From Acidimicrobiales bacterium (GTDB lineage Bacteria > Actinomycetota > Acidimicrobiia > Acidimicrobiales > SHLQ01): DNA of 64,000 bases. Made by a program: the position numbers and the translations under genes. The stretch is taken from contig JAHDDK010000013.1 of NCBI GenBank assembly GCA_020629375.1, positions 1 to 64,000 of the forward strand, written 5' to 3'. Under the pieces are notes generated by a model. It was given only the letters and a program-made list of their open reading frames with translations, was not told the origin of the DNA and ran no database searches. This document shows, one piece after another, positions 29,020 to 38,947 of the stretch (positions are counted from its first letter, which is position 1; the number at the start of each line of letters is the position of its first letter).

Positions 29020-30639
29020 TCACTCAGCGCGAAGCAACGGGTCACAGTCGCTGCCTTCGACGGCGAAGACCATTTCGTCGAGGAAGACGAGTCCTTCGCC
29101 GTTGTCCTTGAACGTTCGCGGCACCGCCCAGGCGGCTTCTTCGGGCGCCGGCGGCGTGATGAGCGTGACCTGGCCCGGCGCGGCAGCGATCACGTCGAGG
29201 GGCGGCGACGAGCCGAACTGGGCGAAGTCGGCGTCGACCCAGTCCACGGTCATCTCCGAGCTGAAGACGCTGCCTTCGACACGAACGTTTGCGCTGAACA
29301 GGTAGCGGCGTCCCGCCTCGACGGGTACGACCTCGCCCCAGATGCCGTACAGGTTCGGTTCTCCGATCTGCAGGACTCCCGAGCCTCCCACTCCCCCGGT
29401 GGCGAGCACCCGCACCTGTTCTCGGTCGGGGTCGTCGCCATCCTGGAACCAGTTGGCGGGCAGCTCATCGGTTTCGAAGTCCGCCTCGGTGAGGAGATTG
29501 CAGGCAAGGGACTCGGCGACGCCGGACTCCCACGGGGCGACCGCGATTCGGTCGGCGCCGTCCGTCGTGGTCGGGGCAACCGTCTCCAGGGGTGCCTCCG
29601 TCGTCGCCGGCTCGGCGCTGCGGTCATGGATGGTGGTCGGAGCAGCCTCCTCGTTCGTCTCGGCGATGGTCGTGCTGGTCGGTGCGACTGTCGTGGTTGT
29701 GGGGCCGGGGGTGCCTTCGGCGGAGCCATCCTCCCGAAGTGCAGGAACGACCAGGGCCGCCACGAGGACCAACGGCAGGCCAACGCGGAAGACGAGCGAC
29801 GCGAAACTCAGCCGCCGGCCCCGGTTGAGGGTGGAGACGTTCGTTGTGGCGGTCAGCGCATGGAGGAACGCATCGACGGACCCGAAGCGTCGTTCGGGGT
29901 CCTTCTCCAGCGAGCGGAGCACGGCGTCCGTCCACGACGGTGGCGTGGATGCGTCGAGCTCGCCGAGTGGAACCGGCTCGCTGTGCAGCTGGTGGTGCAA
30001 CGCGGTTGCGACCGAATCACCGGGAGGGAATGGCCAGTCGCCACTCACCATCTCGTGCAGGAGCAGGCCTGCCGCGTACTGATCGCTTCCGGGCGTCCGT
30101 GGTGCGCCTTCGATCACCTCTGGGGCCAGGTATCGGGGCGTGCCGACCATCGAACCATCGACGGTCACGGTCGCAGAGTCCTCGGAACGGCTGACCCCGA
30201 AGTCGATCAACGCGATTACGTCATCTGGCCGCAGCAGGACGTTGTTGGGCGTGATGTCTCCGTGAACGATGCCGGACGCATGCAGGGCGGTGAGGGCGGC
30301 GGCGATCTGCGCAAAGATCCTGTGGGCGCGATCCCGGCTCAGCGGGCCGTCGTGCAGCAGCTCTCGGAGCGAGCGGCCCTCCACCCAGTCGGTCACCAGC
30401 GCCGGCTCGCCTCCGAGCTGGATGAGTGATCGAAACCGGGCAAGGTTCGAGTGATCGACGCGTTGGAGAATGGACGCCTCCCGTTCGAGTCGGTCGATGT
30501 CCACGCCCGGCAACAGGACTTTCAGCGCGACCTCGTCGCCCGACCGGCGTTCGCGTGCGCGGTAGACGACTCCGGAGCCGCCTCGGAGGGGCGGACCAAT
30601 CAGGTCGAAGCCTGCAGCGGCGGCGAGATCGTGGTGCAT
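29020..30639 (-). CDS. Transmembrane Ser/Thr protein kinase with extracellular CBM_4_9-like domain
   Basis: VYRARERRSGDEVALKVL, HGDITPNNVLLRPDDVIALIDFGVSRSED, TM LVFRVGLPLVLVAALVVPAL, then NLLTEADFETDELPANWFQDG...VVPVEAGRRYLFSANVRVEG. Confidence 0.82.
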   Translation of the reverse strand: MHHDLAAAAGFDLIGPPLRGGSGVVYRARERRSGDEVALKVLLPGVDIDRLEREASILQRVDHSNLARFRSLIQLGGEPALVTDWVEGRSLRELLHDGPLSRDRAHRIFAQIAAALTALHASGIVHGDITPNNVLLRPDDVIALIDFGVSRSEDSATVTVDGSMVGTPRYLAPEVIEGAPRTPGSDQYAAGLLLHEMVSGDWPFPPGDSVATALHHQLHSEPVPLGELDASTPPSWTDAVLRSLEKDPERRFGSVDAFLHALTATTNVSTLNRGRRLSFASLVFRVGLPLVLVAALVVPALREDGSAEGTPGPTTTTVAPTSTTIAETNEEAAPTTIHDRSAEPATTEAPLETVAPTTTDGADRIAVAPWESGVAESLACNLLTEADFETDELPANWFQDGDDPDREQVRVLATGGVGGSGVLQIGEPNLYGIWGEVVPVEAGRRYLFSANVRVEGSVFSSEMTVDWVDADFAQFGSSPPLDVIAAAPGQVTLITPPAPEEAAWAVPRTFKDNGEGLVFLDEMVFAVEGSDCDPLLRAE

Positions 30640-30711
30640 TCGGCAGGAACCAGCGTGTCTGATCGTTCGGCATTCTCCACCGCGGTCTGGAGTTCAGGCG
30701 GCTCGAATCGT

Positions 30712-30740
30712 TTGACCGCCCAATCGTGACCTCACAGACT
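30712..30740 (+). promoter_or_regulatory. Putative leaderless promoter of the dehalogenase
   Basis: TTGACC (30712-30717), 17 bp, CAGACT (30735-30740), 6 nt to ATG 30747. Confidence 0.45.
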
Positions 30741-30746
30741 TGGCGA

Positions 30747-31622
30747 ATGTCGAGCACTGCACCCCTTTCCAAGCGCCACCTGACCGTTCACGGCAAGCAG
30801 ATGGCGGTGCACGACGGAGGCGCCGGCGATCCCGTCGTGTTTCTCCATGGGAACCCGACGTCGTCGTACCTGTGGCGCAATGTCGTCCCGCACGTGGCGT
30901 CCACGCATCGGTGCGTGGTGCCCGACCTCATCGGACATGGCGATTCCGACAAGCTGGACCAGAGCGGCCCGGATTCGTACACCTTTGCCGAGCACCGCAA
31001 CTACCTCGACGGTCTGCTGGACCAGCTCGACCTCGGCGACGACATCACCTTCGTGATTCACGACTGGGGTTCTGCGCTCGGCTTCGATTGGGCCAACCGC
31101 CACCGCGACCGTGTGTCGGGCATCGCCTACATGGAGGCGATCGTCATGCCCGTCAGCTGGGACCAGTGGCCGGAAGCAGCCCGTGGAATCTTCCAATCCC
31201 TTCGATCGGAGAAGGGCGAGGACATGGTGCTGAACCGAAACCTCTTCGTGGAAGCGATCCTTCCGGCGTCCATCCTGCGCGACCTGACCGACGAGGAGAT
31301 GGACGAGTACCGACGGCCGTTCCGCAACGCGGGCGAGGATCGTCGGCCGACCCTTACCTGGCCGCGTCAGATTCCGATCGAGGGCGAACCGGCCGACGTC
31401 GTCGAGATCGTGCAGGACTATGCGGACTGGCTGTCCGCGGCCGAGCTGCCGAAGCTCTTCGTCAACGCCGACCCGGGCACGATCCTCACCGGCGAGCAGC
31501 GGGAGTTCTGTCGGAGCTGGCCGAACCAGACCGAGGTCACGGTGGCCGGCAGCCACTTCATCCAGGAGGACAGCGCCGCAGAGATCGGCGAAGCTCTTGC
31601 CGGATGGCTGGCCGCCCGCTGA
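30747..31622 (+). CDS. dhaA-like: Haloalkane dehalogenase (HLD-II/DhaA-LinB-like)
   Basis: [13 protein letters not shown] (halide-binding Asn), [14 protein letters not shown] (nucleophile Asp, halide-binding Trp), YMEAIVMP (acid Glu), GSHFIQED (His). Confidence 0.88.
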   Translation: MSSTAPLSKRHLTVHGKQMAVHDGGAGDPVVFLHGNPTSSYLWRNVVPHVASTHRCVVPDLIGHGDSDKLDQSGPDSYTFAEHRNYLDGLLDQLDLGDDITFVIHDWGSALGFDWANRHRDRVSGIAYMEAIVMPVSWDQWPEAARGIFQSLRSEKGEDMVLNRNLFVEAILPASILRDLTDEEMDEYRRPFRNAGEDRRPTLTWPRQIPIEGEPADVVEIVQDYADWLSAAELPKLFVNADPGTILTGEQREFCRSWPNQTEVTVAGSHFIQEDSAAEIGEALAGWLAAR

Positions 31623-31630
31623 CTGAGGCC

Positions 31631-33232
31631 TCAGACGGACTCGGGATGCACCCGGTTTCGGCCGGCCTGCTTTGCTCCGTAGAGGTGCGCGTCGGCTGAG
31701 GGCAGGATTGGTGCGAGGTCGTCGGTCGAACCGATGCCGACGCCGATGCTGCAGGTGACTGCGGTGTCGATGCCTTCGAGCGTCCACGGTTCGGCGAGGA
31801 ATCCGGCGCGGATGCGGTCGGCCAGGATCCGAGCGTGCTGGAGCGAGTCCGTCTCGGCAACCACGACGAATTCATCGCCGCCGATTCGGAAGACCCGGTC
31901 GGATGCACGCCCGGCCTGTGTGCAGATGGCTGCTGCCCGGGCGATGACACGATCGCCGGTGGGGTGGCCGTGGCGATCGTTGATCGCTTTGAAGTGGTCG
32001 AGGTCGATGACCAGGATGGCAACCGGGATCGCAGGGCCAACGCTGAGCGATTCGAGGTGGCGGTCGAAGGCTCGTCGGTTGCCGACACGCGAGAGCTCGT
32101 CGATCAGGGCCTGCTCACGAAGTTCGCTGGTGCGATCCAACAGGCGCTGTTGGCGGTGTTCGAGGTCGGCCCGGTCGCCGACGAGCCGAATCAGGATGTC
32201 CGCCTCGCCCGGACCGTCTTCGAGCGCGGCATCTGCGGCCAGGCGTGCGTCTTCCAACGCTCCGGACACGTCACCCAGTCGCTCGTGGGCGATCGAACGC
32301 CACCGAAGGGCCTCCACGCGACGAAGCGGGACGAGGTCATGGTCGTCGAAGGGAGCCAGACACCGGTTGGCGAGTGCGACGGCGCGCATGTTGTCGCCCC
32401 GATGGACGGCGATGGGGAGTTCGACGACGCTGAAGTAGCGGATGAACGCCTCCGCAGTGTGCGCGGCGAACGCATCCATCTCCCCCCACTCGGCGCTCGC
32501 GGCCTGCATGTCGTTTTCGATCATGGCGATACTCGCCAACGCCGCCGCCACGAAACACTCGGTTTCCGGGTTGGCATCACGCGCACGCAGCGAACGCAGC
32601 GATGCCTCGGCCAGATCGAGTTCGGGGCGGAACTGGTGCACAACGCGCGGTCCGCGAAGCAGCTTGGCCCGGGAGACGGCGAGCGCGATGTTCGTGGACG
32701 CGGCCACGGTTGCCCGAGCAGAGTTCTCGACCGGGGCGAGCCGCAGGCTTCCGCCGAACTGCGTGGCCGCGAGTTCATACGCTCCGATGGCCAGAAAGGC
32801 GATCCCGAGGTTGTTCGCCGCGGCGGTGCCGGACACCTCTGGGTGGTTCCGTCGAAGTGTCTCGAGGGCGTGCGCATGGAGGATGCAAGTGTCCATGTCG
32901 CCCTCGATGGCGGCGATCGTGGCAGCGATGCCGAGTGTCGAGCCGAGCACGTCCGGATCCGCATGGGCCTCGAGGAACGGCAGCATCTGATCGATTCGGG
33001 CCGCCATTTCCTTCGGCGGGATCTCGCCCTGCAGCCGAGACACTCGCGTGGCCATCACGCGGGCACGGTCACGGTTCGTGAGGCTCGGCTCCTCGACGAG
33101 CCGGTCGAGCGTGGCCATCAGCTCGGGTCCGGGCACGAAGCGCTCGACGCACGCGCGCATGACCTCCGCCACCTCGGGCGAATCCGGCTCGCGCACGCGC
33201 AAGCTCGCCTTGTCTGCAACCGACCCAGTCAC
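31631..33232 (-). CDS. TPR-like sensor diguanylate cyclase (GGDEF)
   Basis: RASDRVFRIGGDEFVVVAETD (intact GGDEF with RxxD I-site 5 residues upstream); N-terminal helical repeats. Confidence 0.9.
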   Translation of the reverse strand: MTGSVADKASLRVREPDSPEVAEVMRACVERFVPGPELMATLDRLVEEPSLTNRDRARVMATRVSRLQGEIPPKEMAARIDQMLPFLEAHADPDVLGSTLGIAATIAAIEGDMDTCILHAHALETLRRNHPEVSGTAAANNLGIAFLAIGAYELAATQFGGSLRLAPVENSARATVAASTNIALAVSRAKLLRGPRVVHQFRPELDLAEASLRSLRARDANPETECFVAAALASIAMIENDMQAASAEWGEMDAFAAHTAEAFIRYFSVVELPIAVHRGDNMRAVALANRCLAPFDDHDLVPLRRVEALRWRSIAHERLGDVSGALEDARLAADAALEDGPGEADILIRLVGDRADLEHRQQRLLDRTSELREQALIDELSRVGNRRAFDRHLESLSVGPAIPVAILVIDLDHFKAINDRHGHPTGDRVIARAAAICTQAGRASDRVFRIGGDEFVVVAETDSLQHARILADRIRAGFLAEPWTLEGIDTAVTCSIGVGIGSTDDLAPILPSADAHLYGAKQAGRNRVHPESV

Positions 33233-33292
33233 ATGACGAGTGTATTACCAATCGAGTGAGCCAACCGGGATGACATCCGGCAGGATGAGCGG

Positions 33293-34933
33293 GTGACCAG
33301 CATCGTCGTCTCCGACCTTGACTACGCACCCCCGGGCGGCGACTCGCTCTTCTTCGACGTGAGCTTCGGGGTGAGCCCCGGTGAACACGCGGCGATCGTC
33401 GGCCCGAATGGCGGTGGCAAGAGCACGATCATGCGAATCCTCTCGGGCGAACTCGACGCCGATGGCGGCGAGGCAGTGGCGCACGGCTCGGTGCTCACGA
33501 TGACGCAGGAGGTCGGCATGGGCGACCCCGATCGGCCGCTGCGCGAGATGCTGCTCGACGTTGCCCTGCCTGAGCTCCGCGAGGCGGGCCGCACGCTGTT
33601 CGCCGCCGAGCGATCGATGCTCGACGGGACGGACGACGGCATGGCATACGCCGAAGCGATCACTGCTTGGGGAGACCTCGGAGGCTACGAGCTGGAATCG
33701 CAGTGGGCGGCCGCGGTCGAACGCAGCGTGAAGTCGACGGTTGAGGATCTGGCGACGCGCCGCGTGGGCGACCTGTCCGGTGGCGAGCGGAAACGGCTCG
33801 TGCTCGACCTGCTGCTCGACTCCGGCGCAGACGTGCTGCTCCTGGACGAACCGGACAACTACCTCGACATACCGACACGGCTGTGGCTCGAGGAACGTCT
33901 GGTCGATTGTCCCACGACCATCCTGATGATCAGCCACGATCGGGCCCTGCTCGAGCGCGTGGCCACGAAGATCGTCGTGCTCGAGGGCTCGGGATGTTGG
34001 GTCCACGGTGGGTCGTACGGAACGTTCCCGGCCGCACGCGAGCAGCGACAAGCGCAGCTCGGTGATGCGCTCAAACGCTGGAACGAGGAAGAGCGACGGC
34101 TCCACGCCCACATGAAGGTGATGAAGGCCCGGGCGGCGCAGAACTTCAAGAACGCGACCAAGGCGAATGCGGCCGAAACCCGATGGGAGAAGTTCGTGGC
34201 CGCCGGGCCGCCTCCCCCACCGGTTGCGGATCAGCAGATCCACGTCGGACTTCGCGGCGCCGACTCGGCCCGTCGGGTGCTGGACCTGCGCCAGGTCGGA
34301 ATCGATAACCTGTTCCTCCCGTTCAGCGACGAGATCCACTTCGGCGAGCGGGTGGGCCTCATCGGCCCGAACGGCACCGGCAAGACGCACCTGATGCGGG
34401 CACTCGCCGGCGAGTCTTCGCCGGACGATGGCACCATCGGGCTCGGTCCCCGGACGTCGGTCGGCACCTTCACCCAGATCAACGACCGTCCGGACTTTCT
34501 CGGCCGCGAGTTGCTCGACATCGTCCGCGAACGCGTACCGGACGAGGAGAAGGCGATGAAGGCGCTGGCCCGCTACGGCCTGGCCCGGCACTACCGGCAG
34601 GCGTTCGAGACCCTGAGCGGCGGTCAGAAGGCGCGACTGGAGATCCTCTGCCTCGAGCTTGAAGGCCACAACGTCCTCCTCCTGGACGAGCCGACGGACA
34701 ACCTGGACATCGAGTCGTCGGAAGCACTCGAGCAGGCCCTGGACGGATTCGTCGGTACCGTCGTCGCCGTCAGCCACGACCGAGCCTTCCTGGAGACCCT
34801 CGATCGGTTCGTCATGATCGGAGACGACGGCGCGGTGCACGAACTTCCGGATTGGCCACTTGCGCTGGCTGCGCTCGAAGAGCCCGACCGGGTCACGGAT
34901 CTCCGCCTCGCTCGATCGCTGCACGACGGGTGA
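33293..34933 (+). CDS. ABC-F family ATPase
   Basis: Two Walker A motifs (GPNGGGKSTI, GPNGTGKTHL), two signatures (LSGGERKRLVLDLLL, LSGGQKARLEILCLE), Arg/Glu-rich linker. Confidence 0.92.
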   Translation: MTSIVVSDLDYAPPGGDSLFFDVSFGVSPGEHAAIVGPNGGGKSTIMRILSGELDADGGEAVAHGSVLTMTQEVGMGDPDRPLREMLLDVALPELREAGRTLFAAERSMLDGTDDGMAYAEAITAWGDLGGYELESQWAAAVERSVKSTVEDLATRRVGDLSGGERKRLVLDLLLDSGADVLLLDEPDNYLDIPTRLWLEERLVDCPTTILMISHDRALLERVATKIVVLEGSGCWVHGGSYGTFPAAREQRQAQLGDALKRWNEEERRLHAHMKVMKARAAQNFKNATKANAAETRWEKFVAAGPPPPPVADQQIHVGLRGADSARRVLDLRQVGIDNLFLPFSDEIHFGERVGLIGPNGTGKTHLMRALAGESSPDDGTIGLGPRTSVGTFTQINDRPDFLGRELLDIVRERVPDEEKAMKALARYGLARHYRQAFETLSGGQKARLEILCLELEGHNVLLLDEPTDNLDIESSEALEQALDGFVGTVVAVSHDRAFLETLDRFVMIGDDGAVHELPDWPLALAALEEPDRVTDLRLARSLHDG

Positions 34934-35805
34934 CATCGACGTCGGAGAACCTGCGGGGCGCGGCGTGGATGACGCTCGGCATGGCGGGCTACGTCCTGAA
35001 CGACACGGCCATCAAGCTGGCGGCAGAGAACGTGCCGCTGTTTCAGGCCGTCTTCATTCGCGGGTGCATCGTGACCGCAATCCTGGGCATGGCGACGGCG
35101 GCGCGGGGTGAACTCCCGATGCTCGTTTCCCGGCTGAATCGTCCGATGATCATCCGCTTCGCGATGGAGACGATCGGAACGGTCTTCTTCCTGCTGGCGC
35201 TCACCAATCTGCCGTTGGCGGGCATCACCGCCGTGCTCCAGATCGTCCCGATTGCGGTGACCTTCGCTGCGGCCCGCTTGTTGCGTGAGCCGGTGAGCAT
35301 CCATCGCGTCGGTGCCGTCGTGGTCGGCTTCCTCGGGGTCCTCGTGATCCTGCGCCCCTGGTCGGAGGCTTTCAGCCCGTGGTTCCTGGCCGGTCTGGTC
35401 GCGGTCGTGCTCGTCGTGATTCGGGAGTTGGCCACGAAGGACATTCCGTCCGACGTGCCGTCGCTGGTGATCGCGCTCGGAACGGCGATTTCCATCACCA
35501 CGATGGGCGGCGTTGTCTCGCTGTTCCAGGGTTGGGGTGCCGTGGACACACGCGAGGTCTTCATCCTCGGCCTGGCCGGCCTCTTCCTGACGATCGGCTA
35601 CATGGCCAGCATCATCACGGTTCGCACGGGCGACCTGAGCTTCAGCGCCCCGTTTCGCTACACCGTCATGATCTTCGCGATCCTTCTGCAGATCATCGTG
35701 TTCAACGAGGTACCTGACGCCGCCACGTTCCTGGGAAGCGCAATCGTTGTCGGCGCCGGTCTCTACGCCTTCACCCGCGAACGGATGCAGCCCGTCCCGC
35801 GGTGA
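34930..35805 (+). CDS. EamA/DMT-superfamily transporter
   Basis: Hydrophobic ten-segment EamA pattern; GTG start overlaps ABC-F stop. Confidence 0.85.
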   Translation: MTSTSENLRGAAWMTLGMAGYVLNDTAIKLAAENVPLFQAVFIRGCIVTAILGMATAARGELPMLVSRLNRPMIIRFAMETIGTVFFLLALTNLPLAGITAVLQIVPIAVTFAAARLLREPVSIHRVGAVVVGFLGVLVILRPWSEAFSPWFLAGLVAVVLVVIRELATKDIPSDVPSLVIALGTAISITTMGGVVSLFQGWGAVDTREVFILGLAGLFLTIGYMASIITVRTGDLSFSAPFRYTVMIFAILLQIIVFNEVPDAATFLGSAIVVGAGLYAFTRERMQPVPR

Positions 35806-35838
35806 CCCCGATCGCCTGCCAAGGGCTAGCGTTCGGCG

Positions 35839-36783
35839 ATGTCAGAGATTCCCGTGCTCTCCGTCGACGCCCCCGACTTCGCCGAGGCGATGCTCGACGC
35901 CTGCCGACGGATCGGCTTCTTCGCCGTGGTCGACCATGGCATCGCCGTTGAACAGTTCGAGGCCATGCGAACGCTCTGTGCCGAGGTTTTCGCGCAACCG
36001 GAAGCCGCGAAACGATCGGCTCGCATCACCCGGGACAACTACCGCGGGTACATCCCGCTCGGGTTCTTCACGCCGAATCGGATCGAGGCCAACGGAGCGA
36101 CCCCCGATCTGTATGAGGGCTTCAAGCTCCACTGGGAGTGCGCCGAGGGCAGATCGGATTGTGCGCTGTACGGACCGAACCGTTGGGTGGAGCAACTCCC
36201 GCAGATGAAGCCGACGGTGCTCGAGTACTGGGACGCGTGCGATCGCCTCGCAGGCATGCTCCTGGACACTCTCGCGCCGAGCCTCGGCCTCACCACGGCC
36301 GAGTTGCGCTCCCTTCATGCGGATCCACTGACCAACATGACGCTGCTCCACTACCCGGAACGCCCGGCAGACGGCTCGGTCGGCATCCACCCACACAAGG
36401 ACACGAACGTCCTCACCTTTCTGCACCCGGACCCGGTGGGCGGCTTGCAGGTCCGGGCGTCCGATGGCAGCTGGATCGAGCCCGACGTCCCCGAGCATGC
36501 GCTCCTCGTCAACACGGGCGAGATGCTCGAGCTCTGGTCCGGCGGCCGCATGCCGGCCACGCCGCATCGGGTCCTCAACCCGTCCGGGGCGGAGCGGTAC
36601 TCGTTTCCGTGGTTCCTCGTGCCGAATCACGCAGTCACCGTGCGTGCGTTGCTTCCCCCGATCGACGGGTTCGCTCGTGCACCGATGCCAGTCGGCGAAC
36701 TCTCCGCAGAGGTGTGGCGAACGAACTGGCCCGATGAGCAGCCAACGGCTGCGGGCCACGATCTCGGCACGCTCGATCGCTGA
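35839..36783 (+). CDS. Isopenicillin N synthase-like 2-oxoglutarate/Fe(II) oxygenase
   Basis: DIOX_N-like VLSVDAPDFAEAMLDACRRIGFFAVVDHGI; GIHPHKDTNVLTFLHPDPVGGLQV (HxD), ATPHRVLNPSGAERYSFPWF (His/RxS). Confidence 0.88.
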   Translation: MSEIPVLSVDAPDFAEAMLDACRRIGFFAVVDHGIAVEQFEAMRTLCAEVFAQPEAAKRSARITRDNYRGYIPLGFFTPNRIEANGATPDLYEGFKLHWECAEGRSDCALYGPNRWVEQLPQMKPTVLEYWDACDRLAGMLLDTLAPSLGLTTAELRSLHADPLTNMTLLHYPERPADGSVGIHPHKDTNVLTFLHPDPVGGLQVRASDGSWIEPDVPEHALLVNTGEMLELWSGGRMPATPHRVLNPSGAERYSFPWFLVPNHAVTVRALLPPIDGFARAPMPVGELSAEVWRTNWPDEQPTAAGHDLGTLDR

Positions 36784-36797
36784 CCAGACACGAACCG

Positions 36798-37724
36798 TCA
36801 GCGGATGGCGAAGGCCGCCCGAAGGGACGCAGCCGCAGCGTCCCGGGCTTCGGTTCCGCAGTCGAGCGTCATCGAGAAGACACCGTGGATGGCGCCGTCG
36901 ACCTCCATGCGCTCGACCGACACGCCGGCTGCCTCGAGCTCGTCGGCATACGCTCGCCCCTCGCTGCACAGCGGATCGCAACTCGCCGTGTACACCCAGG
37001 CGGACGGGAGTCCGGCGAGCGTTCTGAACCGCGGGTTGACTCGCGGGTCTTCTCGTTCGGCGGCATCCGTGTAGTGGTCCCAGAACCACTGCATTCCTGC
37101 GCGGCTCAGAAAGAACCCCTCGGCGAAGGCGTCGTAGCTCGGGGTGTCGAACTCGGCGGCGATGACGGGATAGATCAACAGTTGATGGGCGAGCACGATC
37201 CCGCGAGTGGCAGCTTGCACGGCCACACATGCGGCAAGGTTGCCCCCGGCGGAGTCACCCCCGACCGCGACCCGCGAAGGGTCGATCCCGAGTGCATCGG
37301 CGTTGGCGATGGTCCACTCGGTCGCCGCCATGCAATCGTCGAACGCAGCGGGGAAGGGATGTTCGGGTGCCAGCCGGTAGTCGACCGACACCACGACGCA
37401 GTCGCCCTTCGCTGCGAGATGTCGCCCGGGCAGGTCGCCCGAGTCGAGGTCGCCCAGCACCCAGCCACCGCCGTGAAACCAGACGAGGACGGGGGCGGAA
37501 CGATCGTCGGGGTTCGGTCGGTAGATGCGTACGGCGAGGTCGCCCCCGGGACCCCGGATGGTGCGATCCTGCACCTCGGCGACGGGGACGATCTCCGGCG
37601 GAGCGAGGCGGAGTTCGAGAAACAGTGTTCGCGCCTCGTCCGCTGACAGCGTGGAGAAGTCGGGAAGCCTGGCGGCCGCGTTCGCGTCCAACACCGCTTG
37701 CACTTCAGGGAGCAGCTCGGTCAT
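36798..37724 (-). CDS. HSL-family alpha/beta hydrolase (esterase)
   Basis: HGGGW oxyanion motif, VGGDSAGGNLAA, C-terminal GAIHGVFSM. Confidence 0.9.
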   Translation of the reverse strand: MTELLPEVQAVLDANAAARLPDFSTLSADEARTLFLELRLAPPEIVPVAEVQDRTIRGPGGDLAVRIYRPNPDDRSAPVLVWFHGGGWVLGDLDSGDLPGRHLAAKGDCVVVSVDYRLAPEHPFPAAFDDCMAATEWTIANADALGIDPSRVAVGGDSAGGNLAACVAVQAATRGIVLAHQLLIYPVIAAEFDTPSYDAFAEGFFLSRAGMQWFWDHYTDAAEREDPRVNPRFRTLAGLPSAWVYTASCDPLCSEGRAYADELEAAGVSVERMEVDGAIHGVFSMTLDCGTEARDAAAASLRAAFAIR

Positions 37725-37792
37725 GAGCGGACAGTAGCCGCTGACGACTCGCTCCCATGCGTACACTGACGCAACCCGCCCCGGAGGAACCC

Positions 37793-38947
37793 ATGAGCCG
37801 GCTCGTTCTGCCAGATTTTGCGTTGGAGACCTACTTCTCGAAGTGGGAGTTCTCGGCTGAGTGGCATCTGACCGCCTCCGACGCAGAGTCGATGACCGTC
37901 CGGGACCTGCTGGCGCTGGACGAGAACCCGCCGGATCTTGACGACGTGCACCTCGGCTACACGCCAACGTGGGGAACCGAGCCGCTGCGGGACGCCATCG
38001 CCGGCCTCTACGACGGCGTGGACATGGAGGACACGTTGGCATTCGCCGGCGCCGGCGAGCCGCTGTTCTGGGCCATGCAACTCTTCGCCGAACCGGGCGA
38101 CCACGTGATCGTGAACGTCCCCAACTACCAATCGATCGAATCGGTGCCGGTCGCAGCGGGAGTCGACGTCGAGGGCCTGCCGCTGTGGTCGGACGCTGGA
38201 GGGCGCAGGACCTGGACTCTCGACCTCGATCGATTCGAGGCGATGCTGCGCCCGGAGACGTCGCTCGTGTCGGTCAACTTTCCGAACAACCCAACCGGGT
38301 TCGTTCCCGATCAGCAGACCTGGCGATCGTTCCTGGAACTCTGCGATGCACGAGGCGTTCGTGTCGTCAGCGACGAGGTGTACCGGGGTGTCGAGCTCGA
38401 CCCGGACGCCACGCTGCCGGCGGCCGCCGAGCTGAGCGATCGGGCGCTGAGCATCTCGGTCATGTCGAAGGCGTGGGGTCTCCCGGGTTTGCGTGTGGGC
38501 TGGGTGGCCTCGAAGGACCGCGACGCGCTGGCTCGCCTCGAACGAGCCAAGCACTACACGAGCATCTGCAACGCCGGGCCGAGCGAAGTGCTCGCCACTG
38601 TTGCGCTTCGCAACAGCGCGGCCATCCTCGATCGGAACCGGTCGATCTGTGCGGCGAACGATGTCGTGGTTCGGGAGTTCATGGACCGACATGACGGCTT
38701 GTTCGACTACGCATCGCCTGACGGTGGCTGCGTTGCGTTCCCACGCTGGCTCGGTCCCGGCACCGCCGCCGACTTCTGCACCACCGCGGTCGAGCAGGAC
38801 GGCGTGCTACTGCTCCCGAGTTTCGTCTACGAGTCGACGTTGGCGGCCGTACCGATGGACCATTTCCGGATCGGCATCGGGCGATCCAACGTCCCCGAGT
38901 GCCTCGGTGCGCTCGACGACCATCTGGCGGCCCGCAACCTGGCCTAG
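37793..38947 (+). CDS. Class I/II PLP aminotransferase
   Basis: NFPNNPTGFVPD, VSDEVYRGV, SVMSKAWGLPGLRVGW; GGAGG SD. Confidence 0.9.
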   Translation: MSRLVLPDFALETYFSKWEFSAEWHLTASDAESMTVRDLLALDENPPDLDDVHLGYTPTWGTEPLRDAIAGLYDGVDMEDTLAFAGAGEPLFWAMQLFAEPGDHVIVNVPNYQSIESVPVAAGVDVEGLPLWSDAGGRRTWTLDLDRFEAMLRPETSLVSVNFPNNPTGFVPDQQTWRSFLELCDARGVRVVSDEVYRGVELDPDATLPAAAELSDRALSISVMSKAWGLPGLRVGWVASKDRDALARLERAKHYTSICNAGPSEVLATVALRNSAAILDRNRSICAANDVVVREFMDRHDGLFDYASPDGGCVAFPRWLGPGTAADFCTTAVEQDGVLLLPSFVYESTLAAVPMDHFRIGIGRSNVPECLGALDDHLAARNLA

